Source: Micractinium sp. NFX-FRZ
Taxonomy: Eukaryota > Chlorophyta > Trebouxiophyceae > Chlorellales > Chlorellaceae
Reading direction: 5' to 3'
Length of the DNA: 64,000 bases
NCBI GenBank assembly: GCA_029339195.1
Contig: JAPTJF010000031.1
Span: 1 to 64,000, forward strand
The position numbers and the translations under genes were made by a program. Shown piece by piece: positions 23,101 through 32,817 of this stretch. The notes beneath the pieces are model-generated. The model searched no databases. It saw only the letters and a program-made list of their open reading frames with translations, and was not told the DNA's origin. The stretch's first letter is position 1, and each line of letters starts with the position of its first letter.

Positions 23101-25785
23101 ATGGATGAGGAGAGCGGCCCAGTAGCAGTGCTGGGCGAGCTGCAGGCCGTGCTCGAGCTCGCTTGCGCGGCGCTGGAGGACCAGCAAGAGGGGCGCGTGC
23201 ATGACGCCGTGCAGGTGATTAGAGAGCCTTCCGAGAGCCAGGGGTTGTTGATGAAACTCGCAGCTCTTGGCCGTCAGCCTGGCGCCTCGCCTCGCTGCCC
23301 CCGCCGCCGCCGCCGCCGCTGGGTGCTGCCACCCCATGTCATCCCCTCACGTTTCTTGCCCTCTGCCTTCGCCCTGCTGCAGCGCTACTTCCTGGCGCGG
23401 TCGCGGGTGCAGTACCTGGCACAAGCGCTGCTGCAACCGCTGGCCGAGCCGGGGGCAGACGGCCAGCCAGACGCCGACACCGCGGTTGCCGCAGCCACCT
23501 GCGCTCTGCTCTCTGAGACTTACAGCGCCGCCATTGAGCGCCTCACGCTGTGCGGCTCCAGCAGAGAGGATGCAGGGGCTGCCAGCACATACTCAGAAGG
23601 CACGCAAGAGCAAGACGACGAGGATGGCGACGAGGCGGGAGCGGGGGCGGTGTGGCCCGCCAGCCGGCGCAGTGCCGACGCAGGGCAGATGGAGGCACGG
23701 CCACGCAGCGGCCCAGGAGGCGGCACCACCGGTTGCGGCGGCAGCGCCCGTGGCGGCAAGGAGCAGCAGGGTCTGGTGGCTCTGGGGCGGCGCTGCCTGC
23801 GGGAGGTGCAGGGGAGCCTGGATGAGGTGGTGGGCCTGGCTGACATCAAGCAGGTGGGTGCTTGCTCTGCCCAGCACCCACCAAACGAATTGGAAGGTTG
23901 CCTGCAGACCCTCTGCAGGCTGCGCTACTGCCTTGGTCAGCCGCTGCTGCCAGCACCCACCTGGGCTGGCATCTGTTGCCTGTTGGGCAGCTCCCCCGCA
24001 ACTGCATGCGCCCCTGTGCCGTGCACTTGACGCTCAGCACCGCCAACCAGCACCCACATGGTCGTCCGTTGCACGGTGCCGCCTCAACCTGCACCACCCT
24101 TTGTCCCCGTGCCACACCTGCAGGAGCTGCGCCAGGCGGTGCTGCTGCCCATGCGCTTCCCCCACCTCTTCACCGGCATCCGCCGCCCGCAGTGCAACGT
24201 CATGCTGCATGGTCTGCCAGGCACAGGTGGGTGCTGCCGGGCGCTGGGCGTGTTGGCTGCCTGACAAGGGGAAACCTGCTGGCTTGGCAGCCAGGTAGCT
24301 GGGTTTACAGGGGGCTCTCACACCTGCGTGCTCCGCGTTTTGCTCTCTTTCTCCCGTCCACCCCGCTCATACGCTGCAAAGCATGCAGCTATTCCTACCG
24401 CTCCCATTCTCCTGGGCGCTACCCCGCCCTTCTTCCAGAGGTGCAGGGGCGAGAAAGCTGGCTGCTGAGGCGCATGCGTGCATCCTTACCATCTGTTTAC
24501 CCAGGCCTGGTATCTCCTCCCTACTGCCCCTCCCGCCTCCCTTCAGGCAAGACGCTGCTGGTGGAGAAGCTGGCTGCCGAGGCGGGCACCCCCCTGCTGG
24601 CTGTCTGCCCCTCCGCCATCCTCTCCAAGTGGGCTGGCGAGTCGGAGCGCACGCTGCGTGGCGTGTTTGAGGCGGCAGCAGCCCTCAGCCCCAGCATCAT
24701 CTTCATAGATGAGGTATGTGCCTGTTTCACTCTCTACGCATGAACCGCTTGAAACAGTATGTGGAAGAGATCAGCATGGTAGTAGAAAAGTATGCGAGGT
24801 CTGGGCAGCCACCGCCCACCCACCTCTCTTGCGGGTGACGTCCCCATCGCAGGTGGACAGCCTGGCGCCAACTCGCTCCAGCGGTGATGACCTGGCGGCC
24901 AGGCGGGTGCTGACGGAGCTGCTGGTGCAGATGAGCTCGGCTGCGGCACGCTCAGACAGGCCTGTCTACGTGATGGCGGCAACCAACCGGCTGGCAGACT
25001 GCGACCCGGCGCTGCTGCGCAGGTGGGCGGGCACTGGGTGGGGATCTGGGGTGGGTCACGGTGGCCGGCTGGGCCTGAATAAGCGGGCATTGCTGCATGG
25101 GGCGGGCATGACGTGCAGCGCCGTGCACCGCCTTCTGCGCAGCCGTTAGCCTCTCGTCCAAATTGTGCAGCAACCCTGGCCCCTCCCTCCCTGCCCTGCT
25201 TCCTGCCTGCACTTCAACAACAGGTGCAGCCCGTCAACCTTGACCTTCCCGACCACCCACCTGCCCCCCTCGTTCCCAGGTTCGACCGCAAGGTGGAGAT
25301 CCCGCCCCCCGATGCCGAGGGCAGGGCCGCCTTCTTTGCTGCCACCGTGGCCCGCCCCGAGATTGCGGCCCACCTCAGGCGAGCAGACCTGGGTGTTTGT
25401 TTGGCTAAAAAGCTTGTGGGCAGATGCAGGCGGCTCCAATGCGCTGTAACAAAGCTTTGTCCACCACTCGAGTGGCTGCTCACCTGCCGTTGCTGATCCT
25501 CCGCCCGCCTGCCATCCTGCCTGCGGCTGCAGTGAGGAGGAGCTGCGTCAGCTGGCGGCAGCCACGGAGGGATGCACGGGCAGTGACCTGGCGGCTGTCT
25601 GCCGAGAGGCTGCCATGGCGCCGGTGCGGGAGCTGCTGGTGGGGTGCTGCAGCGGCGGCAGTGGGGGGTGGCAGCAGGCAGGAGCAGCGTTGCCGAGCCT
25701 GGGCGCCTCCCTGCGGCCTGTTAGCACCCAGGACTTTATGGCAGCCATCTGCAAGCTCGCTGCGCCGGCTGGCCAGGCGAGCTGA
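23101..25785 (+). CDS. Meiotic-clade AAA ATPase (katanin/spastin/Vps4-like) with MIT-like N-terminus
   Basis: Seven exons, 23101-23214, 23383-23853, 24124-24226, 24547-24713, 24853-25022, 25280-25378 and 25533-25785, join in frame to 458 residues. Residues 10-60 (ELACAALEDQQEGRVHDAVQ then RYFLARSRVQYL) look like an MIT three-helix bundle, which binds microtubules or ESCRT-III tails. A Glu/Asp/Gly-rich linker follows. The AAA module is complete: LDEVVGLADIKQ, Walker A GLPGTGKT (225-232), pore loop KWAGESERTLRGVF, Walker B IIFIDEVDSL, second region of homology ATNRLADCDPALLRRF, and sensor 2 area GCTGSDLAAVCREAA. Enzymes of this clade sever microtubules or remodel membranes as hexamers. The C-terminal helix region is short for katanin. 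The intron after exon 6 has a GC donor (25379) that frame requires. The start ATG is in good context and directly precedes the MIT-like helix. Confidence 0.85.
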
Positions 25786-26079
25786 GCCACTTGCAGTGCC
25801 CTCGCCTGCCGGTGCCGACGCGTGACATGCGCGCTGCGCCCAATCAGCGGATGAGACCCATCCGTTATCCTCCCTCCCTGCATGCTCTGTGCTTGCATTC
25901 GGCATTATAACAGCCAATCCGCATCGCTTGGCTGCGTAGAGCGCCCTCGAAACACCGCACGCCACTTCTTGCCGAGGCGAGCACCCGCTCCAGTACAGCT
26001 TGTAGACCGCAGTGTGCAGGACATTGCGCGTTTTGCCGGGCCGAGAGGCTCGGCGCGGGTTGGAACTGGAAGCGGCGCT

Positions 26080-28754
26080 ATGCAGGTGTTGCGGGCCTCG
26101 GCCTGCCTTTCGGGGCCGGCGCTGAGCACTGCAACGGCAAGACAGCGGGCCCAGGCTGTCGTTCCGGCAGCGGCAGCCTCGGCGGGCACACCAGGGCGCC
26201 CGCTGCTGGCGCCGCCGCCACCGCACCGCCGTGGCGCCACTGCCGCCAGCCTCAGCCAGCGGGAGCTGCTGCCATGGCAGGCACAGAGCAGCCAACCGCG
26301 CGGCCTCCTCAGCCGCCCGCAGCAGAAGCAGCAGCAGCAGCCCGCAGGTCGGCGCCTGCAGCCAGCCGCCGCCCTGCCAGAGGCGCTTGCAGCACTGGAG
26401 GCGTCGCCGGCACGCGACGCCGCTGCCGCCGCTTTTGCCGTGATGGGCAGCGTGGCCCTGATCAAGTTTTTCGACACGCTGGAGCGGTTTGGAGTGATTG
26501 ACAAGGTGTGCTGGCTGCAGGGTGGTGGGGGGGATGTGGTTTGTTGGCAGGGCAAGCGCTCCCCAGTGCTGCCTGGGTGCCCAACTGTAAGCCACGCAAG
26601 GCGGAGTGTGTGTGCTACATGCAGCCTGGCCTGGCCATCCTCTTGCGCACCGTGTCTAGTGAACTTAACATATATACATGAACCTCCCCTGCAGAAGCTG
26701 AGCCGCAAGCTGGTGCACATGCTGGCGGGCCCCGGCTTTCTTGCCTGCTGGCCCCTGTTTGCCGCCGAGCCCTACTCCCGCTTTGTGGCCACCTGCGTGC
26801 CCGCCCTCAACGGCATCCGCCTGCTGCTCATCGGCAACGGCATCGTTAAGGATGAGCGGGCGGTGATGGCCATGAGCCGCACGGGGGACCCCACCGAGCT
26901 CCTGCGGTGAGGAGGGCCTGGGCGGCAGGGAGGGAGGGAGGGTGGAAGGGGATGGGAGGGGCTGAAGGACCAGGAGTATGCCAAAAGAGGTATGCCCAGG
27001 GGCTCTTTTACCGCGCCCCGTCCTCAAGGCCCCCACCGCACCCACTGCCCCTGCGCTCCCCGCTTGGTCTCGTCATCGCCCCCCTCATGCCCCCCTCCAC
27101 ACTCCCGCAGCGGCCCCCTCTACTACGTGCTGGTCCTCATGGCCGTGGCCTCATCCCACTGCCAGAAAGTGAATATCGTAATTTTTGTTGCATCATTGAT
27201 TTAGAAAATGCAATGCCGGATCCCTTGCCTCGCTCACGCCCCCCCTCCCCCTGCGTCCCTTCTCTGTATTGAACCCGCAGCGGGCCCCTCTACTACGTGC
27301 TCGTCCTCATGGCCGTCACCTCCATCTACTGGCGTGATTCGCCCGTGGGCCTGGTCATTGCCTCCCTCATGTGCGGCGGCGACGGGCTGGCCGACGTGGT
27401 GGGGCGGCGCCTGGGCAAGGGCAACCCGCTGCCCTGGAACCCGCAGAAGAGCTGGGCGGGCAGCATCGCCATGTTTGCGGGTGAGGGGGTGGATTGGGGC
27501 GGGGCGGGGCGGGGCGGGTGGGTGAGTTGGACGTGTGGGCGGCGGCTCGGGAACCCGCAGCAGAGCTGGGCGGGGCATGCAGCCATGTTCGCGAGCCAAT
27601 GAAGTGTGGTAGGGGGGAAGAGGAGAGGGCTGCCCAGAAGCTGTGGGATGGACGCATGCGCCTTGTGCCTGCCCCAACCTACCACCTAACCGCTCGTCGC
27701 CCCTCTCCACACCGCTGCAGGCGGGCTGGGCATGAGCCTGGGCCTCATCGCCCTCTTCTGCCAGTTTGGTTACCTGGACTGCGACTGGCCCGCCATGACC
27801 ACCACCGGTGAGCAGTCTGTGCCGCTGTGCCTGCCGCGCCTGCTGCCCTGCCCTGTCTGTGCAGTGCCCGGGGCAGTACCATGTGCAGTACCCTGCACAG
27901 TTCCTGCTGCCCGGTCGCACCTGCTCCCCTTGCCTGTGGCACTCGTCTTGCGTCTCCCACCGCTAGGCTGGCCCCGCTGCCCGCGCCCTTGCACCCGCAG
28001 CGCCGCACCTTGCTCTGCGCACCACTGCGCTTTGCGCCGACCCCTGTCGCCCGCCCGCCTCCCCTCCCTGCCACCTGTTCTCACGCTGTGCGCCTGCTGT
28101 GGCTGTGATGTCTCTGGCGGCAACTGCGGTGGAGTTCCCGCCACTCAACCTACCGCGGCTACCTTCTTTCCCAAGCACCTGTCTGCCGCAGTGGCGGCCA
28201 TCTTGCTGGCAGCATCGGCAGCAGCGTCCCCGCCCCTGTAACTTCCTGCCGCTTCTGAGCTCCTTCCCATGCCCCCGCCTGCCGCAGTGGCGGCCATCTC
28301 GCTGGCGGCAACCGTGGTGGAGTCGCTGCCCGTCAACCAGACGGTGGACGACAACCTGTCTGTCCCAGGAGTGGCCGCATTCCTGGGCATCTTGTTTCTC
28401 CAGGCAAGCAGGGATGCTGTGCCGTGCTGTGCTGCAAGTGGGCTACCCTGCAGTGCTACCCCGCCACCATGTTGCCTGGTGCGTGCGTGTTGCCGCCTGC
28501 ACGCCCCGTACGGCACACGCGCCTGCCTTCCGCTCGGGGCGGCCGCGAAGCGCTGGCTCCTGTACGGCAGCTGGCCAGCCGTGCGCCGCCAGGGGTCCCA
28601 TGGTCGTGCCCGCCCGTACAACACGTACAGGTGCCTGCGCCTGCCTGACACAAGCGCATGTCAATGGGTGGGTCCTCTGGACCCCACCTGCTCAACCCCC
28701 TCTGACGATCCCCTGCCCTGCCCGCTGCTGCAGGTGGCTGTAGTGGCACTCTGA
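26080..28754 (+). CDS. VTE5: Phytol kinase, VTE5/FOLK family
   Basis: Six exons, 26080-26505, 26695-26906, 27281-27480, 27721-27807, 28288-28403 and 28734-28754, join in frame to 353 residues. An Ala/Arg/Gln-rich leader of about 110 residues fits a plastid transit peptide. The membrane kinase domain follows: RKLVHMLAGPGFLACWP, YYVLVLMAVTSIYWRDSP, then the signature GGDGLADVVGRRLGKGNPLPW and KSWAGSIAMFAGG, and a last helix (VAAFLGILFLQVAVVAL). VTE5 phosphorylates phytol released from chlorophyll, feeding tocopherol synthesis in chloroplast membranes. The paralogue FOLK prefers farnesol, so substrate is not proven. The last intron has a GC donor (28404). Introns 2, 3 and 4 carry exon echoes. 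The start at 26080 is the first ATG of the frame. Confidence 0.85.
27111..27330 (+). repeat. Pseudo-exon duplicate in VTE5 intron 2
   Basis: The first 50 nt or so of exon 3 (27281 onward, GPLYYVLVLMAVTSIYW) are preceded by a copy at 27111-27168 (GPLYYVLVLMAVASSHC) with its own CAG acceptor and a gt donor after 27168. If both exons were used the phase would not fit, so it is an echo or a rarely used alternative. Confidence 0.75.
27441..27600 (+). repeat. Exon-border echo in VTE5 intron 3
   Basis: The end of exon 3 (NPQKSWAGSIAMFAG, ending at 27480) recurs in decayed form at about 27551-27595 (NPQQSWAGHAAMFAS) inside the intron. The donor of the second copy is lost. Confidence 0.75.
28099..28335 (+). 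repeat. Three copies of exon 5 start in VTE5 intron 4
   Basis: The start of exon 5 (VAAISLAATVVE, at 28288) is preceded by decayed copies at about 28180-28235 (VAAILLAASAAAS) and 28099-28150 (MSLAATAVEFP). The nearer copy keeps the gccgcag acceptor. Confidence 0.7.
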
Positions 28755-30156
28755 GCTTCCCTACAGCTTGACCTAGCAGCTCTCCGCCAGCCGAGCCCCA
28801 CACCGACCCCAGTTTTGCAGCACCGCACCCTCCACTCAACCACACCCAACCACACCCAGCCTTTGCCCCCGGCAAGGCAAGCGGCGTGCCCGGCTCAGCA
28901 TGCCTCTCACCAGGCAGCCTCCGAACCTTTCAGAACGGATGCCTGCTTCCCTCTTTTTGAATGGCGCCCGCTCTCAGGGCCGCCCTCCGAATGCCTGCCC
29001 TGTGCCGCCCCCTCCAGGCCCTATGCCAGACTGTGTGGGGACCCGAGAATCTGTTTAAGTAACAGACAATTTAGTGCTACTAATTTTGCCCCCTCCCTCT
29101 CCTTTTGTGGCTTGAGTTCTCAACCCCCTCTCTTGAGATATCCCCCATTTCAATACCCACCAGACTTTCATTTCACCCCCTGGGGGCCCCATTACACCCG
29201 CCCCCGCCAGCGACTTGCTCCCACCTCTGCCCTGCTACCCGCTCTGCCCCCCTTGCATATGCCTGCCCTGCTCTCCTTTGCCTGCCCTTCCCACTCCAGC
29301 CAGCCCACGTGCACATTAAAACGCAAGGCTAGCTCACAAGTCAGTAGGAGAGGGCTGTGCAGGCACACACGTCGCTAACACACAACACAGCAGGGGTGGG
29401 TTGTCATACATTGACATGCGCTGAGGGCGCTGTATACGCCCAGGCTGCTTGTTTGGGCAGGGCGGAGGCAAGTGGCAGGTTTCTCTGAGCGCTAAATAGG
29501 GTGGGGGGGGTCAAGCGGGGCGCACCAACAGCGCTAGGCGTTACGGAGGGGTTTGGGTGAAGAGAAGGAAGACGGGAAAACTTACGCAGGGGGGCAGCAA
29601 TGCGGCAAGGCATGCAACGGATAGCAGCGGGCCCGAAAACTGGGGTGGGGAGGCAGAAGGGGGCGCCTGCCCGAGGGTGCACAGGGCGGCTCAAGGAGGA
29701 TGCACCCACAGTCGCACTGTGAGCTGTTGCAGGAGATTTGGGGAGGTGTAAGCGATTTGTTGAGGAAAAGCACGCGCTCTCTGTGGCAGGCGGCAGTGCA
29801 GGTCGATAGGACAACGCGACAACAAGGCAGGGCAAAATCATGAAATGGGCGGCACTGCACGGGACCGCGACTCTGGTACTGCCAGCGGAAGAGAACGGCG
29901 GTCCACCGCTAGTGCAGTGCGGCAGCAGGTTCGCTAGTGCAACGGAAGCAGTGCGGTCTGGCGCTAGTGTGGCATCGGGTTCAGGGAGAAGCAGGCCAGC
30001 GCGGGCACTCAAGCATCACAAGCCGAGAAGCTGCCGGCACCACAGGCGCCGGCCGGCGGTGCCGGCTGGCAACGCGCGTGCGGGCCGCACAAGGTTGCCT
30101 GCACATGCCCGTGCAGCTGCCGCGCAGTGAGCGGCCGCCCACGGGCAGGCGTAGCC
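28755..30156. other. Convergent 3' intergenic region
   Basis: This lies between the convergent VTE5 and PEX11 stops. TGTAA occurs on the plus strand at 29747-29751, which would give a long VTE5 3' UTR. A minus ORF of 202 codons at 29404-30012 has no recognisable domain and lies where the PEX11 3' UTR should be, so I did not call it. Confidence 0.4.
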
Positions 30157-32080
30157 CTACCGCTGCGCCCCTGGCCAGTTCTTGTAAGCGCTCAGGCAGC
30201 CCGACAGCAGGCCCGCCAGGCTCAGCGCAGCGGGGCGGGCCAGCATGCCGGGCTTGCCACGTGGCTGCCTGATGTCTGGGAGCACCATCAGGAGGTCAGC
30301 AAGGTCTTGGATCAGGCCCAGCGTGCGCAGGTAGCGGCGTGTGCGCAGTATTTGGATTTCAATGGCAAGCGCCTTGGCCGAGCCGCCGCCGTCTGCCGGC
30401 GGCTCCACGCCTGGGGCAGGGGCGACGCCCTGCTGCAGGCGGGGAGGCGAGGGGCGTGTGGCGTGAGGCGAGGCAACCTTTCCTTGGGGTGTTGGGGAGC
30501 TCATGCCAGCTTGCCGACTGCACACCTTGCTGGCAGTACGGCTGTGCCCACCTGGGCCCCTCGCCCCGTCTCCCCTGCCAAACCCAACAGCTTTGCACCC
30601 GCCGGCAGACCTAGACCCTGTTGTATCATGTGCCCACCTGCTGCTCCACCGCCGCCTCAAACGCCGCCTCCGCCTGCTTGCGCCGCTGCCGCTGCAGCTC
30701 CGCTTTCAGCGCCGCCTCCCGCTCCAGCAGCAGCGAGATGCGCAGCAGGCTCAGCGTGATGCTGCCCAGGTACCCAATGAACTCCCCCCAGGCCGACACC
30801 TTACCGAGGCGCGGGCCGTAGCGCGCGGGCAGCAGCCCCGCCTTGACCAGCCTGCGGGGCGTCGGGGCAAGGGAGGGGAGGGAGGGGAGGACGGGCGGGT
30901 GTGGGCAAGAGCGGGTGCAGAGAGATTCGGCGGTGCAGCAGCCAGGCTGCCAGCTGCTGGCCGGCAGCTGGCAGGCTGGGCAAGCCCATCAAGCACCCTC
31001 CCCCCGCCCCAGCCCTGCTAACAGCTCTGTTCAAGTAGCTTGAGTGGATAACGCACCGCCCCGGCCTGCAGCCATGCAACCCACCCCCTCCCTCCCTGCT
31101 TTGCCCGCACAGCCCCGGATCGGTTGTTGTATCATCCTTTCGCCAGGTCAGCTGCTCATTCAAGTTAGTGCACCCCCTCTCCCCTGCAGCCATCCCCATC
31201 TGTTCCAGCACTGCCCCACAGCCCCGACACTTCCCCCACAATCCTCACCCCCCTCACCAGGTCAGCTGTTCGACAAAGTAGTAGACTGCCTCGCCGCCCG
31301 CCGCCACCCACTCCAGGGCCGCGTAGGGCGCGTGCAGCCGCGTCTTGCGCAGCGTGTTCACGTCCCCCAGGAACTTGCCCAGGCGGTACGCCTTCCTGCA
31401 GTACAAATGTCACCGTGGGGGAGAGGCGGCACGTGTTTGGGCAGCCGCGTGGCATATTTCGCAGGCACGTGCCCCCAGCATTATGGTACGCCTTGCTTCG
31501 GCAGGAGGGAGTGACAGTGGATGAGATCGACCAGAAACTGCCCAGGCGCTGCGCTAAGCTGCTGTGAAACAAGCCTCGCATACCACACATGCAGCAGTGC
31601 AAGAACCAGGCTGCAGCGGCCCCCCAGCATCCACACAAAGCGTGCAAGAGCATGCCCACCTGCTGGTGCCGATGCTGCTCTCAAAGTCCTTCAGGCGCTT
31701 TGCTACCTCGTCATCCCGCCCCGACAGCGCCGTGGCCAGCAGCAGGCGCGTGGTGTAGCGGATGATTTTGAGGGTCTGCAGGGGGACGGCAGTTGGCAGA
31801 GATGTGGAAGAAGGAGGTTCTGGCAACAGGCGGGTGCTCGCGCCGCTGTCTGACACCTGCCGCGTCGGCGGCACCTCGCCGGCTCCACCTGGGTTGGTGG
31901 GAGGGCGCCTGCCGCGGTCCGTGGGCAACATTTGGGCGGCAAACACGCCCGAAACGGTGGGACCCGCCAGGCAGTGCACCGAGCGGCTAGGTGAACACAG
32001 CACACCTTGTCTATGCCATCCCGCTTGGCCAGGAAGGCCACCGTTTGATCCAGCACGTCGGGACCTTTAGAAGCTGCCAT
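30157..32080 (-). CDS. PEX11: Peroxin 11 family, peroxisome elongation/division protein
   Basis: Five minus-strand exons, 32080-32006, 31775-31660, 31395-31258, 30851-30638 and 30432-30157, join in frame to 272 residues. The N-terminus (FLAKRDGIDKTLKIIRYTTR then LLLATAL) and next block (SSIGTSRKAYRLGKFLGDVN then TLRK) are the canonical PEX11 amphipathic membrane-shaping region. YYFVEQLTWLVKAGLL and WGEFIGYLGSITLSLLRI follow, with a C-terminal helix near LIQDLADLLMVLPD. PEX11 bends the peroxisomal membrane and recruits the fission machinery. A charged Gln/Ala linker (ELQRQRRKQAEAAFEAAVE) plus a Gly/Pro stretch makes it slightly longer than the usual 235-250 residues. Acceptor choice at 30433 is set by phase. 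Intron 3 contains an echo of the QLTW exon end near 31146-31165. Confidence 0.87.
31140..31280 (-). repeat. Exon-border echo in PEX11 intron 3
   Basis: The end of exon 3 with its donor (EQLTW, 31258-31275) has a copy about 110 nt further into the intron (NEQLTWRK, about 31146-31166). The copy still reads ctgacctggcg but its gt donor is lost. Confidence 0.6.
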
Positions 32081-32817
32081 GGCGCTGCGCAACGGACCCG
32101 TGGGCGCTGCCGTGGGGTGTCGGAGTGTGCAAAGCGGCGACACACCAAGCCGGGAAGCCTGCGCTGTGAAGAAGATTTTGCAGTGCTGTGTAGAAAAGGC
32201 GGAGCACGAAGCTGCCGACGGCTTCCCCAGCGCACTCCCAGCGCGGCACGTCAGCTAGGCGCCAGCGCCAGGCGGGCCGCCAGGCGTTGTTCCTGCCAAA
32301 TGCTATAGGCACTCCAGGCCAGCGTCCCTACAGTGGATTGGGCAGCAAGACAGATAAACCAGAGCATTGTGTTCCATGCCCTTGCTGCTGCCCACCTCGT
32401 GACAGGACACGCTGGCCCCCCCGCTGACCACCACCCGGCCCCCCCGCTGCCAAGTGAGCAATGTAGGGGGGTGCATCACACACACTTGTTCTGGTAGTAT
32501 TGCACCAAGGTGTCTGGATGTAGAAGATGCCCTGGAGTTATTTACATGACATTGTGCATGTGAGAGTGAGACGTTAAGCAGAAGGCAGACTGAAGGTGGC
32601 TCAGCGGCTCAGCAGCTCAAAAGTGAGCAGTGCAAGGGGCGCCCATGACGAGCAAGCAGTGCACATTTGCAAACGACCATCTAGAAGCATGGGGAGCTGT
32701 ACAATTGCACATGTAGAAGCAATGAAGGCATTGGAATGTGCATGGGACATCGATTGGGCATCATCTCTCACAGCGGCAGAACCACGCACCGAGTCCACTG
32801 CCCCTGCCCAATACCCC
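32081..32817. other. Intergenic region, ABC 3' end and PEX11 promoter
   Basis: This holds the 3' UTR of the ABC transporter gene, with a UGUAA signal at 32542-32546, and the upstream region of PEX11. No additional gene was found. Confidence 0.5.
32542..32546 (-). terminator. UGUAA poly(A) signal of the ABC transporter gene
   Basis: TGTAA on the minus strand, 272 nt downstream of the TGA stop at 32820-32818. Confidence 0.5.

Noticed and set aside
29404..30012. 202-codon minus-strand ORF after PEX11
   Set aside because: No recognisable domain, lies in the expected 3' UTR, and shows no splice or poly(A) support of its own.
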